In this document: piece by piece, positions 8,011 to 16,711 of the stretch
Layout: each line of letters starts with the position of its first letter
Position numbering within the stretch: position 1 is the first letter of the stretch
Origin: Thauera sp.
GTDB taxonomy: Bacteria > Pseudomonadota > Gammaproteobacteria > Burkholderiales > Rhodocyclaceae
NCBI GenBank assembly: GCA_024235615.1
Contig: JACKMB010000001.1
Location: 496,001 to 560,000, forward strand
Direction: 5' to 3'
Length of the DNA: 64,000 nt
Made by a program: the position numbers and the translations under genes
Notes under the pieces: generated by a model
The model's database searches: none
Told to the model about the DNA's origin: nothing
Seen by the model: the letters and a program-made list of their open reading frames with translations, nothing else

Positions 8011-9846
8011 TCATCCCGCCAACCCCTCGATCATCTGCTTGATCCGATCCATCGAGCGCTTCAGGTCCGCGTCGATCTCCGCCAGCGGTCGCGGCGGTTC
8101 GAAGACGTAGAAGTGGCGGTTGAAGGGGATCTCGTAGCCGACCTTGGTCTTGTCGTGGTCGATCCAGGCGTCGGGGGCGTGGGGCAGCACCTCGCGCTCG
8201 AAGTAGGCCTGCACGTCCTCGGACAGCGGCACGTTCTCGGTGTCGCGCAGCGCGCTGTCGGGCTGGGGCTTGCCTTTCTGCTTGCCGCGCTCGCCGAGCA
8301 CGACGTTTCCGGCGGCGTCGCGCTGCGGGCGCTCGATGGTGATCGTGCGGTAGCCGAAGTCCTCGTTGCGGAAGACGCGGGCGATGGGCACGCGCTTGAC
8401 CTTGCCGCCCTCGGGCGCGGCCGGGCAGCGCACCTCGGGGAAGAGCGTGACGCGCTCGAGCTCCTTGCCCTGGGCGTCGTTCACCACCGCCTGCTCGGCC
8501 TCGAGGAATTCTCCGAGCAGGCGGGTGATCTCGGCGATGTGGGCGTCCGACAGCTCCTTGCGCTTGGAGCCGAGGCTCTTGCGCATCTTGTGCCAGAAGC
8601 TCGAGGCGTCGATCAGTTGCACCCAGCCCTTGCGGTCCTCGACCTTGCGGTTGGTGAGGATCCACACGTAGGTGCTGATGCCGGTGTTGTAGAACATGTC
8701 GGTGGGCAGGCCGACGATGGCCTCGACCAGGTCGTTCTCGAGCAGGTAGCGGCGGATCTCGGACTCGCCCGAGCCGGCGCCGCCGGTAAACAGCGGCGAG
8801 CCGTTGAGCACGATGCCGATGCGGCTGCCGCCCTGCTCGGCCGGGCGCATCTTGGAGATCAGGTGCAGCAGGAAGAGCAGCGAGCCGTCCGACACGCGCG
8901 GCAGTCCCGGCCCGAAGCGGCCGGCGAAGCCTTTGTCCTCGGCCTCGCGGCGCACCTCCTTCTCGACCTTCTTCCACTCCACGCCGAAGGGCGGGTTGCT
9001 GAGCATGTAGTCGAACAGCTTGCCGAGCAGGCCGTCCTCGGACAGCGTGTTGCCGAGCACGATGTTGCGCACGTCCTGGCCCTTGATCAGCATGTCGGCC
9101 TTGCAGATGGCGTAGGACTCGGGGTTGAGCTCCTGGCCGTACATGCTCATGCGCGCGCCCGGGTTGATGTCGTGCAGGTGCTCGCCCGCCACCGACAGCA
9201 TGCCGCCGGTGCCGGCGGTGGGGTCGTAGATGGTGCGCACGATGCCGGGCCGGGTCAGGGCCTCGTCGTCCTCGATGAAGAGCAGGCTCACCATCAGGCG
9301 GATGACCTCGCGCGGGGTGAAGTGCTCGCCGGCGGTCTCGTTGGAGATCTCGGCGAACTTGCGGATCAGCTCCTCGAAGACCAGGCCCATTTGGACGTTG
9401 TCGACGCGGCGGGGGTGGAGCTCGATGTGGGCGAACTTCTCCACCACCAGGTAGAGCAGCCCGGCCTTGTGCAGGCGCTCGACGGTGTTGGCGAAGTCGA
9501 AGTGCTCGAAGATGTCGCGCACGTCGGGCGCGAAGCCCTGGATGTAGGCGTGCAGGTTGGCGCGCAGGTGGTCCTGGTCGCCGGCGAGCGTGGGCAGGTC
9601 GAGGGCGCTGACGTTGTAGAAGGGCACGCCCGACTTCCTGAGCACGAAGGGCTCGAAGGGCAGCCCGACCTGCTCCTTGTCGCGGTACTCGGCGAGCACC
9701 GCCGCCTTGGTCGGCGCCAGCACGCAGTCGAGCCGGCGCAGCACGGTGAAGGGCAGGATGACGCGGCCGTATTCGGACTGCTTGAAGTCGCCGCGCAAGA
9801 GGTCGGCGACCGACCAGATGAGGGCGGAGAGGGCTTGCTGGTTCAT
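8011..9846 (-). CDS. hsdM: Type I DNA methyltransferase subunit M
   Basis: A 611-residue N6-adenine methyltransferase. The N-terminal HsdM domain precedes the SAM-binding motif [10 protein letters not shown] (208-216) and the catalytic motif IV NPPFG (284-288). The length fits the longer HsdM subgroup. With HsdS it methylates the target adenine and protects host DNA. With HsdR it forms the restriction complex. The start ATG at 9846 has no strong Shine-Dalgarno. A gap of about 130 bp separates it from the upstream membrane-protein gene on the same strand. Confidence 0.95.
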   Translation of the reverse strand: MNQQALSALIWSVADLLRGDFKQSEYGRVILPFTVLRRLDCVLAPTKAAVLAEYRDKEQVGLPFEPFVLRKSGVPFYNVSALDLPTLAGDQDHLRANLHAYIQGFAPDVRDIFEHFDFANTVERLHKAGLLYLVVEKFAHIELHPRRVDNVQMGLVFEELIRKFAEISNETAGEHFTPREVIRLMVSLLFIEDDEALTRPGIVRTIYDPTAGTGGMLSVAGEHLHDINPGARMSMYGQELNPESYAICKADMLIKGQDVRNIVLGNTLSEDGLLGKLFDYMLSNPPFGVEWKKVEKEVRREAEDKGFAGRFGPGLPRVSDGSLLFLLHLISKMRPAEQGGSRIGIVLNGSPLFTGGAGSGESEIRRYLLENDLVEAIVGLPTDMFYNTGISTYVWILTNRKVEDRKGWVQLIDASSFWHKMRKSLGSKRKELSDAHIAEITRLLGEFLEAEQAVVNDAQGKELERVTLFPEVRCPAAPEGGKVKRVPIARVFRNEDFGYRTITIERPQRDAAGNVVLGERGKQKGKPQPDSALRDTENVPLSEDVQAYFEREVLPHAPDAWIDHDKTKVGYEIPFNRHFYVFEPPRPLAEIDADLKRSMDRIKQMIEGLAG

Positions 9847-9978
9847 GCGGTTGTTCTTGTAGGTGCGTTACCTACGCATTATGACCGACCGACTCAAGGA
9901 GTTTGTTGCGTCTCGCCATCGATCCAGCTGCTCGCAGACGCGTGGGACGATGGGGGCTCCTGCATCCCGCCTCAGCGA

Positions 9979-11100
9979 TCACCCCGCCGAATCCGCCTTT
10001 TCCTTCACGTTCGCCCCCACCGAGCGCACCGACGCGACCGATTTCAGCACGTTGAACCAGAACGGCGCACCGAGCGCAATCGCAAAGCCGGATAGCAGCA
10101 AGCCCACCAGCTTGGCCAGCCAGTTCCCGCCTGCCAGGGCCTGTGCGAACTCGCCACCTTTCCAGCCGATCATGAGCCCGCTCGCGGACAAGGCGTCCGC
10201 CCGCTCCTTGACCCTCGAGTCCAGGGCCTTCTGCTCGGCGGCGAGCGCCGCCCTCTTCGCCACCTCTTCGCGCCGTGCCTCGTCCTGCCTGCCGGTGGCG
10301 TCGGCGCAGGCTCGCGCAGACGCCTCCTCCACCTCGGGCGCCTGACAAGCCGAACGGAAGCCTTTCTCCGCCTCATCGCGACGCTTGAGGGCTTCCTCAT
10401 GCTCCTTGCGTGCGCGATCGCGTCCCGCCGTGTCGAGAAGGGCCGCGAGATCGGCGGCGTCGGCCACCTTCATGGCCTGCTCGACCAGCTGGGCCCGCAC
10501 CCTGGGGTCGGCGGACAGCTGCCGCGCCAGATCGATCGTGTCGACGTTCATCGTCAACACGACGAAGAAGGAGATCCCGACCAGCACGTATTGCGTCTTC
10601 TGCCGGTACCACGCGGTCAGCTGATCCTCGAAGGTCTTGAACCAGTCGTCCAGCATGAGCTGGAACTTCGCCAGGTCGCCGTTCGCGCGGGCGCAGAGGT
10701 CGATGAGGGCGCTCCGCATCGGCGCGTTTGCCGGCAGCTGCTCGGCAAGCGCCCGAATGTCGCCGACCCGCGCGAAGGCGTCCTCCTTGAAGCCCTGGAC
10801 CTGCGAGAGAACGCCCTGCGTCAACTGCCACGCCGAGACATAGCTCACCCGGAAGGTCTTCCAGACGCCGCGCGTACCCAGGTGCGACAGGAAGGGCGAG
10901 TCGAGCACCTCGTCCGCCCGCTCCGTGTCCAGCGACCGCGGGTCCGCCGAGAGCAGGCTCGCGATCCCCCTGCGCAGCCAGCGCGCGCGACTGCTCAGCG
11001 CGGCGGCGATGAACTCGTTGATCGACGTCACCGCAAGCGCGAAGACCAGGTAGATCAGGGACAGGCCCAGCAGCACATCCAGCGCGAGCAGAAAATCCAT
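9979..11100 (-). CDS. Three-helix membrane protein of unknown function
   Basis: About 373 residues. A hydrophobic helix opens the protein (about 3-28), a second lies at 171-188 and a third at 328-347 (LVGLLLSGFAIALGAPFW). Between helices 2 and 3 is a charged, heptad-like coiled-coil region (about 225-300) with three cysteines. The start ATG 11100 is preceded by AGGA; an earlier in-frame start seven codons upstream is less likely. The GAPFWF phrase after the last helix resembles uncharacterised bacterial membrane proteins. It lies 42 bp downstream of an SGNH hydrolase gene, so the two probably act together. No function can be named. Confidence 0.7.
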   Translation of the reverse strand: MDFLLALDVLLGLSLIYLVFALAVTSINEFIAAALSSRARWLRRGIASLLSADPRSLDTERADEVLDSPFLSHLGTRGVWKTFRVSYVSAWQLTQGVLSQVQGFKEDAFARVGDIRALAEQLPANAPMRSALIDLCARANGDLAKFQLMLDDWFKTFEDQLTAWYRQKTQYVLVGISFFVVLTMNVDTIDLARQLSADPRVRAQLVEQAMKVADAADLAALLDTAGRDRARKEHEEALKRRDEAEKGFRSACQAPEVEEASARACADATGRQDEARREEVAKRAALAAEQKALDSRVKERADALSASGLMIGWKGGEFAQALAGGNWLAKLVGLLLSGFAIALGAPFWFNVLKSVASVRSVGANVKEKADSAG

Positions 11101-11142
11101 GTCATCGGTTCCTGACTGCAAAGCCCGGCATCCGTCGACCGG

Positions 11143-11925
11143 TCAGGCCAGCCCTGCTCCCTTGAGGACCGGCTTCCAGCGTTCCTTGGCGATCTTCTTG
11201 AAGCCCTTGCCCTTCGGGTGCAGCTCGTTCGCCCAATCCTTTTCCGCGAGCGTGCCCCGGCTGTCGACGATGAGCAGATGGGCTGGATCGCCCGCAGCGA
11301 CACGCCCGAGCATGGCGTGAAACGCATCGATGAGATAGCGCACGCAGTCGCGCTGAAGCGCCTCCGGGACGCCCGCATCGACCAGCGCGGGCTTGAGCCA
11401 GCCGGCCTTGCCCGCGACGCCGCGACCATCCGGAATCGCGTAGTCGTACGAATGCATCAGGATGCGACAGTCGAGCGAGGTGTGGGTGTAGATCAGGCCG
11501 ATCAGGCGCCGGTAATGATCGTCCATGCGCTCCAGGAAATGCCCGAGCCCGCCGTCCCCGCTGCGGAAGCAGTCGGCAGCCGACTGCGCGCCGCTGCAGT
11601 CCAGCGCGAGCAGGGGCCGCATGTCGTTGAACCCCGCGAAGTCGTTGCCGCCGCCGCTGATGAACACCGCCGACAGGCTGTTTCCATATCGACGCAGCGC
11701 ACCGGTGATCCGGTCCTTGTACTTGCCATCGATGTAGTCGAAGGCCTCGGCGCCGTTCATGCCGTACGCGAGGATGGTGTGCTCCTTCCTCTCGACGATC
11801 GGCCCCAGATAGCGAATCAGGCTGCCGCCGGGGAAGGGGTACCAGAACCAGGAATCTCCGATCGCCAGGATACTCGGCATCACCAGCACCCGTTGCATCG
11901 CGGCTTCATCCCAGTATGCGGCCAT
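11143..11925 (-). CDS. SGNH/GDSL-type hydrolase
   Basis: About 260 residues. The SGNH blocks are present: block I GDSW (23-26) with the nucleophile serine, a block III-like GGGND (91-95) and block V D-W-A-N-E-L-H (Asp230, His236). The family contains esterases, lipases, phospholipases and O-acetyl hydrolases. There is no signal peptide, so it is predicted cytoplasmic. The start ATG 11925 has GGAGG at good spacing; an upstream in-frame ATG (12012) lacks one. It is paired with the membrane protein 42 bp downstream. The substrate is unknown. Confidence 0.8.
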   Translation of the reverse strand: MAAYWDEAAMQRVLVMPSILAIGDSWFWYPFPGGSLIRYLGPIVERKEHTILAYGMNGAEAFDYIDGKYKDRITGALRRYGNSLSAVFISGGGNDFAGFNDMRPLLALDCSGAQSAADCFRSGDGGLGHFLERMDDHYRRLIGLIYTHTSLDCRILMHSYDYAIPDGRGVAGKAGWLKPALVDAGVPEALQRDCVRYLIDAFHAMLGRVAAGDPAHLLIVDSRGTLAEKDWANELHPKGKGFKKIAKERWKPVLKGAGLA

Positions 11926-12012
11926 GTCGCGCACCTCCCGCCAAGATCCATCCATCCTCGCCGGGAAGCAGAGTCGCACATCCCGCCCCCCATCGGCGCC
12001 ACCCGCTTTCAA

Positions 12013-12605
12013 TCAAGATGACGGGAGGGTCTCTGTCAAGAGTCGCGGACGGAAGTCCCCGAGGAATCCTGCGGCCATCGAAGCGTGGCCTGGATCCGCG
12101 CGGACGCAACGTTGGAGCGGCTACTTCGGGCGCGGCACATGCCGAGCCGCCGCTTTCGCGCCTGCCGGCGCTCCTACATGAACCGGCGCGGCTCGGAGCG
12201 TTGCGGCGATCGACACCGCCCCGCGGCTTGCATGAACCGACTCCGCCCATCGAGGTGCACGAACCGACGCGGCCCGGCGGCTTGTAGGAGCGGCGGCAGC
12301 CGCGAATTCGGCGGTCGGATGTTCGACCGCCGTGGGATCTCATGCGCCGCATTCGCGCCTGCCGGCGCTCCTACATGAACCGGCGGGGCTCGACGCGTTG
12401 CGGGGGATCGACGCCGACCGGCTGGTTACATGAACCGACTCCGTCCGGCGGGTTACATGAACCGACTCCGTCCGGCGGGTTGTAGGAGCGGCGGCAGCCG
12501 CGAATTCGGCAGCCGGATCATCGGCGCGAATGGAAGGCCTCAACCCCGCCTCAGCCATCGCGCCTCACCCTCCGCCTCGGCCATCCCCGCCCCAGCTGCC
12601 CGACC
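12013..12605. other. Gene-free repeat field between the SGNH gene and the arsD-like gene
   Basis: About 590 bp without a supportable gene. It carries several REP-like hairpins (see 12151-12504) and a 27-bp tandem duplication. Open frames across it translate repeat sequence only (phrases such as FRACRRSYMNR recur) and are not real genes. Both flanking genes point left, so the field must also contain the arsD terminator-side boundary and the SGNH promoter. None is obvious. Confidence 0.7.
12151..12504. repeat. REP-like repeat cluster A
   Basis: Minus-orientation copies (tttcgcgcctgccggcgctc-ctaca) sit near 12153 and 12351. Plus-orientation copies (tgtaggagcggcggcagccg-cgaa) sit near 12283 and 12480. 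A 27-bp unit beginning ggttacatgaaccgactccg (near 12424 and 12451) is tandemly duplicated. Opposed copies give BIME-like pairs. Confidence 0.8.
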
Positions 12606-12944
12606 TCAGCCGCAGTGCCCGCCCGAGCAACATCCCCCCGCGGCGACCGGTTGGGCGAGCCCGGCCCAGCGCGCGAGCTCGTTGCGGGTGGGATGGCGGC
12701 CGGCGACGGCCAGTTCGCCGTCGACCAGGGCCAGCGGCAGCGCGTCGTAGCCGGAGCGCTCGACGAAGTCCTCGACGACCGCGTTGCGGGCGAACTCGTC
12801 CGGCTGCTCGGCGAAGCTGAAGCGCTCGATGTGCGCGCCCTGCTCCTTCGCCCACGCCACGTCGGCCGCGAAATCGGCCGCCGCCTCGTCCGGGACCGCG
12901 CCACTGCCGCCCTGCGAAAGCTCGAAGATCTGGATGTTTCTCAT
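12606..12944 (-). CDS. ArsD-like protein lacking the N-terminal cysteines
   Basis: A 112-residue protein aligning in layout with ArsD: an N-terminal beta strand (IQIFEL), then ADVAWAKEQGAHIERFSFAEQP, GYDALPLALVDGELAVAGRHPT and a Cys-containing tail GGCCSGGHCG. In ArsD the As(III)-chaperone function needs the N-terminal Cys12-Cys13-Cys18 cluster. Here that stretch (residues 8-20) has no cysteine. No arsR, arsA, arsB or arsC lies nearby. It may therefore have lost arsenic transfer and keep a regulatory or thioredoxin-like role. The family call is good; the function is open. Confidence 0.65.
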   Translation of the reverse strand: MRNIQIFELSQGGSGAVPDEAAADFAADVAWAKEQGAHIERFSFAEQPDEFARNAVVEDFVERSGYDALPLALVDGELAVAGRHPTRNELARWAGLAQPVAAGGCCSGGHCG

Positions 12945-13096
12945 TTTCTGTCTCCTGCACCCCCCAAGCTGGCGGAGTCGATGTAAAGGTCGTTCGCTTC
13001 GGCCGCCTGCGGCGCCGAAGCACCGAATCTAATCGCGCACGGCATCCCTGCCAAGCGGGTGAACCTGGGCAATCGCATGAAGGCACCATGGGAGTG

Positions 13097-13146
13097 GGGC
13101 TTGCCCGCAACGAGCACCGACAGGGACCCGTTGCGCAGACAAGCCC
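13097..13146. repeat. Imperfect inverted repeat in the spacer upstream of the arsD-like gene
   Basis: GGGCTTG (13097-13103) pairs with CAAGCCC (13140-13146), and CGCAACG (13106-13112) with CGTTGCG (13129-13135), around a 16-nt loop. There is no T-run. It resembles other palindromic repeats in this window in base content but not in sequence. The remaining spacer 12945-13242 (about 300 bp) shows nothing else. Confidence 0.5.
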
Positions 13147-13242
13147 GCTACCACGAGCGCTGTTCGAGCCGGCCATCCCGTTCGTGCGATCGCCCCGGCG
13201 GGTGGGCGATATCAGCCCCCTTCTCGGGTGGCCCGACGGTCA

Positions 13243-13563
13243 TCACATCTTCGCCAGTTCTGCAATCAGGTGCGCTTTGCCCTCCCCAAGCGCAGCCAGC
13301 TCCGCCTCGTCGATCAGGCCTCGACGCAGCAGCCCCGCGAACACGAAGACCAAGACCGAATAGCGGAAATCGTAACGCTCGTCGAGCTCGCGCCGCTTCT
13401 GCTCGGCCTCCCGAAGCAGCGCCCAGAGCGCGTCGGGCGTCTCGATCGCGGCGGCGCTCGCCTTGAAGCGGGCGATGTAGTCCGTCATCTCGCGCTCGAG
13501 CGCGACGTCGAACAAGCCCCGTGCGGCCTTCTTCTCGGCCTGGGTCCATTTGAGTTCGTGCAT
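13243..13563 (-). CDS. Fluorescence recovery protein (FRP)-like protein
   Basis: A 106-residue all-helical protein. The N-terminal WTQAEKKAARGLFDVALERE, the central DALWALLREAEQKRRELDERYD and the conserved RYSVLVFVFAGLLRRGLI match the layout of FRP and of FRP-like proteins found outside cyanobacteria. In cyanobacteria FRP speeds the back-conversion of the orange carotenoid protein. No such carotenoid protein is encoded in this window, so the role here must differ or is unknown. It stands alone, 30 bp downstream of the dmeF stop on the same strand. Identification is by recalled motifs. Confidence 0.55.
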   Translation of the reverse strand: MHELKWTQAEKKAARGLFDVALEREMTDYIARFKASAAAIETPDALWALLREAEQKRRELDERYDFRYSVLVFVFAGLLRRGLIDEAELAALGEGKAHLIAELAKM

Positions 13564-13593
13564 GCCGACTCCTGTCGTGATCCGGGGCTACAC

Positions 13594-14559
13594 TCACGCC
13601 CCTGCCCCACCAGGGGCTTCGCGAGATCCGTTGTGGTGATGGATCTCGATCGTCGAATGGACGATCTCCTCGTGCACCGCCAGGCGCGCACGCACCGCGT
13701 CGGGCGTGAGCGCGCCGTCACGTGTAACCACCGCGATGGCGCACGAGTAGGCCTCCTTGCCGACGCGCCAGACGTGCAGGTCGATGATCCGCGTGTCGTC
13801 CGCCTGCGGGCCGGATTCGACCACTTCGCGGATTTCGGCGACGACCGGGTGGTCCATCTCGCGATCGAGCAGCACCCTGCCCGTCTCGACCAGAAGGCCC
13901 TTCGCCCACACGGCGACCAGCACCGCACCGACGATGCCCATCACCGGGTCGAGCCAGGACCAGCCGTAGATCCATCCGCCCACGAGCGCGACGATGGCCA
14001 GCACCGAGGTGGCCGCATCGGCGATGACGTGGAGGTAAGCGGACTTCAAGTTGAGGTCGTGATGGGGGTGGTCGTGGCCGTGATGGGGATGATGCCCGTG
14101 GTGGTGCGCCTTGCCCAGGATCAGCGCGCACACGAGGTTGACCGCCAGGCCGAGGATGGCGACCGCGATTGCCTCACGGTACTGGATGGCTTGCGGCGAC
14201 ACGATGCGCTCGATCGAGCCGACCACCATCATCGCCGCCACGCCGAGCAGGAAGATGGCGCTGGCGAAGCCGCCCAGGATCTCGATCTTCCAGGTGCCGA
14301 AGGCGAAGCGCCGGTCCTGCGCGTAGCGCCGGGCGGCGGCATAGGCCAGCGCGGACAGGCCGATCGCGAAGGCGTGCGAACTCATGTGCCAGCCGTCGGC
14401 GAGCAGCGCCATCGAGTTGAACCACCAGCCGGCGGTGATCTCGATGACCATCGCCGCAGCGGTGATCCACATCACCACCCAGGTGCTGCGCTCGGCGAGC
14501 GCGTTGCCCGTATCGAAGACGTGGTCGTGCGTCCACGCGGACAGGTTGTCGGTAGGCAT
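13594..14559 (-). CDS. dmeF: CDF-family divalent metal efflux transporter, DmeF type
   Basis: About 321 residues with a six-helix cation diffusion facilitator layout. The metal-site residues appear as HxxxD-like motifs (LLADGWHMSSH and HVIADAATS). A His-rich cytosolic loop (AHHHGHHPHHGHDHPHHD) lies between helices 4 and 5, and a C-terminal cytoplasmic domain follows. The start is ATG 14559; the longer frame upstream overlaps the regulator gene. DmeF proteins export Co2+ and Ni2+ by proton antiport. It lies 8 bp after an RcnR/FrmR-like regulator gene, the standard dmeRF arrangement. Confidence 0.85.
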   Translation of the reverse strand: MPTDNLSAWTHDHVFDTGNALAERSTWVVMWITAAAMVIEITAGWWFNSMALLADGWHMSSHAFAIGLSALAYAAARRYAQDRRFAFGTWKIEILGGFASAIFLLGVAAMMVVGSIERIVSPQAIQYREAIAVAILGLAVNLVCALILGKAHHHGHHPHHGHDHPHHDLNLKSAYLHVIADAATSVLAIVALVGGWIYGWSWLDPVMGIVGAVLVAVWAKGLLVETGRVLLDREMDHPVVAEIREVVESGPQADDTRIIDLHVWRVGKEAYSCAIAVVTRDGALTPDAVRARLAVHEEIVHSTIEIHHHNGSREAPGGAGA

Positions 14560-14567
14560 GGCAAGGC

Positions 14568-14846
14568 TCACTTGAGGTAGGTGCGCAGGACGCCGATCAA
14601 CTCGTCGGCGCCCTTTGTGCGCTCGGCGGCGTCGGTGATCGCCGGGTCGGCGATGTGGGTGCGGACGTGCTCCTCGAGCACCTCGGCCATCAGCCCGTTG
14701 GTGGCGCCGCGCACCGCAGCGATCTGGTGCAGGATCTCGGCGCATTCCTTCCCGGCCTCGAGCGCGCGCTCGAGCGCCTCGACCTGGCCGCGGATGCGAC
14801 GGACGCGGGCCAGCAGCTTGGCCTTGTCACGGATGGTATGGCTCAC
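14568..14846 (-). CDS. dmeR: RcnR/FrmR-family metal- or formaldehyde-sensing repressor, DmeR type
   Basis: About 92 residues from a GTG start (14846). The CsoR/RcnR family four-helix fold is recognisable in RVRRIRGQVEALERALE, the ligand cysteine in EAGKECAEIL, and QQIAAVRGATNGLM-like text. The N-terminal SHTI supplies a candidate His ligand as in RcnR. It directly precedes dmeF, so it probably senses Co/Ni and represses the operon. FrmR (formaldehyde) is an alternative, but no frmA is present. The GTG was chosen because the upstream ATG would run across the operator. Confidence 0.8.
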   Translation of the reverse strand: MSHTIRDKAKLLARVRRIRGQVEALERALEAGKECAEILHQIAAVRGATNGLMAEVLEEHVRTHIADPAITDAAERTKGADELIGVLRTYLK

Positions 14847-14864
14847 CTGAACGCCCCCGATAAG

Positions 14865-14876
14865 ATAGGGGGGTAT
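14865..14876. promoter_or_regulatory. Operator-like site for the RcnR/DmeR repressor
   Basis: ATAGGGGGGTAT is an AT-flanked G6 tract, the hallmark of RcnR/FrmR/DmeR operators, and lies about 19 bp upstream of the dmeR GTG. The flanking taag and ggtatatg add inverted symmetry. Binding by DmeR would autoregulate dmeRF. Confidence 0.7.
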
Positions 14877-15025
14877 GGTATATGAAGCAGCGCACATCGG
14901 TCACTCCGGTAGTGCTCGAATGCAGATGCGATCGCCCGGAGGCGCTCGCGGACATCGACCGACTTGAAACGAGTGATTGCAGCTTCAGCCCGCACGCCGG
15001 CGCGGGCAGTCGGTGCGCGGCTGCA

Positions 15026-15044
15026 GTGTTAATGCCATTAACAC
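15026..15044. promoter_or_regulatory. Perfect palindrome upstream of the tor operon
   Basis: GTGTTAATG-C-CATTAACAC is a perfect 9-bp palindrome. A further half-like site GTTAACAC lies at 15080-15087 and TTGACA at 15060-15065. It is the most striking structure in the 310-bp gene-free stretch between dmeR and torE (14885-15209), so it is a good candidate operator for tor expression. It does not match the E. coli tor box (ctgttcatat). The protein that binds it is unknown. Confidence 0.5.
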
Positions 15045-15209
15045 AGCACCTCCTTTCCATTGACAAATCTCCCCCCGGCGTTAACACCCGATGCCTATGA
15101 TCGGGATGTGGTTTTTGTACCGGACGCTTCCATGCCCGAGCCGACCCCGCGCCGCGCGCGCATCGCATCGGGCCCCGTCCGGGAAACGCATCGACGCGGA
15201 GATCGAGAC

Positions 15210-15395
15210 ATGAACAATCAAGCAAGCGGGCATTCCGCCCCATCGGGTGCGCAGGCCCCCGGGCGTCCGGGCGAGTGGCGCAGGTTCCTGCTGCTCGCCT
15301 TCATCGGCCTGCCCATCACCATGACGCTGGCGATCGCGGCCTACGGCTTCGTGGTCTGGTTCCTGCAGATCCTGGTCTTCGGCCCTCCGTCCTGA
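15210..15395 (+). CDS. torE: TorE/NapE-like small membrane protein
   Basis: A 61-residue protein with one transmembrane helix (about 27-56, FLLLAFIGLPITMTLAIAAY) ending in FVVWFLQILVFGPPS. This is the TorE/NapE signature, in which a single helix is followed by GFVVW...FGPP. A GGAG precedes the ATG. TorE/NapE proteins accompany periplasmic molybdoenzymes (Tor or Nap), but their exact role is unsettled. Its place ahead of torC makes it the first gene of the tor operon. Confidence 0.8.
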   Translation: MNNQASGHSAPSGAQAPGRPGEWRRFLLLAFIGLPITMTLAIAAYGFVVWFLQILVFGPPS

Positions 15396-15471
15396 CTCCT
15401 CCACGCGCAAGCATCGGCCTCGCGGCATGCACCGCCCGGCCTGGAATCGGACAACCCGCAGGAGCACTCAA

Positions 15472-16695
15472 ATGAAAAATCTGCTTCGGTCCCTCAGGGA
15501 CCTCTTCCTCAAGCCCGCCGTGCGTATCGGCCTCGGCGTGCTGGTCACCGGCGGCTTCATCGCCGGCGTGCTGGCCTGGCAGGGCTTCAACACCGCCATG
15601 GAAGCCACCAACAAGGAAGAGTTCTGCCTGAGCTGCCACACCATGCACGACAACCTGCTGCCCGAGCTGCAGAAGACGGTGCACTGGAACAACCGCACCG
15701 GCGTGCGCGCGCGCTGCCCGGACTGCCACGTGCCGCACGACTTCACCGACAAGGTGGCGCGCAAGATGCAGGCGAGCCGCGAGGTGCTGGGCCAGCTGCT
15801 GGGCACCATCGACACCCGTGAGAAGTTCAAGGAGCACCGCATCGTGCTGGCGCAGCGCGAGTGGAAGCGCTTCTCGGCCAACGGCTCGAAGGAATGCCGC
15901 GCCTGCCACGACTACAAGGACATGGACTTCGACAAGATGCGCCCGGCCTCGCAGGTGGCGATGCGCAAGGCGGCCGAGCGCAACCAGAGCTGCGTCGATT
16001 GCCACAAGGGCGTCGCCCACCAGCTGCCCGAGATGAAGGGCGCGCGCAACCCGGCCTTCGACACCCTGGTGTCCTCCGCCGCCGGCCAGAGCGTGGATGC
16101 CGGCAAGGACTACTTCCTGGTCGTGCCGCAGGAGCTCTATGCCGACGAAGGCATGACGAAGCGCATCGGCGCGATCGAGGTGGCCACCCAGGTGAAGGTG
16201 CTCGAGACCAAGGGCGACGCGCAGCGCGTCGAGCTGGCGCTGTGGCGCAAGAACAAGGGCTACGGCCGCGTCTGGTACAGCCACTTCGGGCTCAACATCA
16301 CCAGCGCCGTGCTCGACAAGGAGGTGGCGCAGGATGCGAGCTTCGTGAAGGTGCTCGACACCCGCGAGGACCCGATGACCGGCCTCGAATGGCAGCAGGT
16401 CACCGCCAGCGCGTGGATGCGCAAGGGCAGCGTGCTCGACAGCGTCGAGCCGGTGTGGTCGATCGCCCGCGCCAGCTACAGCAGCAGCTGCAGCGTGTGC
16501 CACCGCCAGCCCGAGGAAGCGCACTTCGACGCCAACACCTGGCCCGGCCTCTTCGGCGGCATGGTCGGCTTCACCAGCATGGACGACGACACCGCCCGCG
16601 TGGTGCTCAAGTACCTGCAGACCCATTCGTCCGATTTCAGCACGTCGCACGGCGCCGGCTCGCCCGATTCCGCCCTGCAGACCGCGCGTCCCTGA
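15472..16695 (+). CDS. torC: Pentaheme c-type cytochrome TorC
   Basis: 407 residues. An N-terminal membrane anchor (about 17-37) is followed by a NapC/NirT domain with CxxCH at 52-56, 82-86, 142-146 and 174-178. A C-terminal extension holds a fifth CxxCH (340-344). Five hemes and this length are typical of TorC rather than the tetraheme NapC. It takes electrons from the quinol pool and passes them to TorA in the periplasm. Start ATG 15472 has AGGAG at proper spacing; the longer frame upstream is not needed. Confidence 0.93.
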   Translation: MKNLLRSLRDLFLKPAVRIGLGVLVTGGFIAGVLAWQGFNTAMEATNKEEFCLSCHTMHDNLLPELQKTVHWNNRTGVRARCPDCHVPHDFTDKVARKMQASREVLGQLLGTIDTREKFKEHRIVLAQREWKRFSANGSKECRACHDYKDMDFDKMRPASQVAMRKAAERNQSCVDCHKGVAHQLPEMKGARNPAFDTLVSSAAGQSVDAGKDYFLVVPQELYADEGMTKRIGAIEVATQVKVLETKGDAQRVELALWRKNKGYGRVWYSHFGLNITSAVLDKEVAQDASFVKVLDTREDPMTGLEWQQVTASAWMRKGSVLDSVEPVWSIARASYSSSCSVCHRQPEEAHFDANTWPGLFGGMVGFTSMDDDTARVVLKYLQTHSSDFSTSHGAGSPDSALQTARP

Positions 16696-16711
16696 TCAGG
16701 AGTTGAACACC

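Noticed and set aside
7921-10095. 724-residue plus-strand frame opposite hsdM
   Set aside because: Shadow of hsdM on the other strand; Val/Leu/His-rich composition only.
11906-12352. Minus-strand frames across the repeat field before the SGNH gene
   Set aside because: Frames consist of repeat translation, and the ribosome site and homology place the SGNH start at 11925.
12151-12504. CRISPR array
   Set aside because: Repeats are regular only as small hairpins in both orientations, spacing is irregular, spacers are repeated rather than unique, and no cas gene is present.
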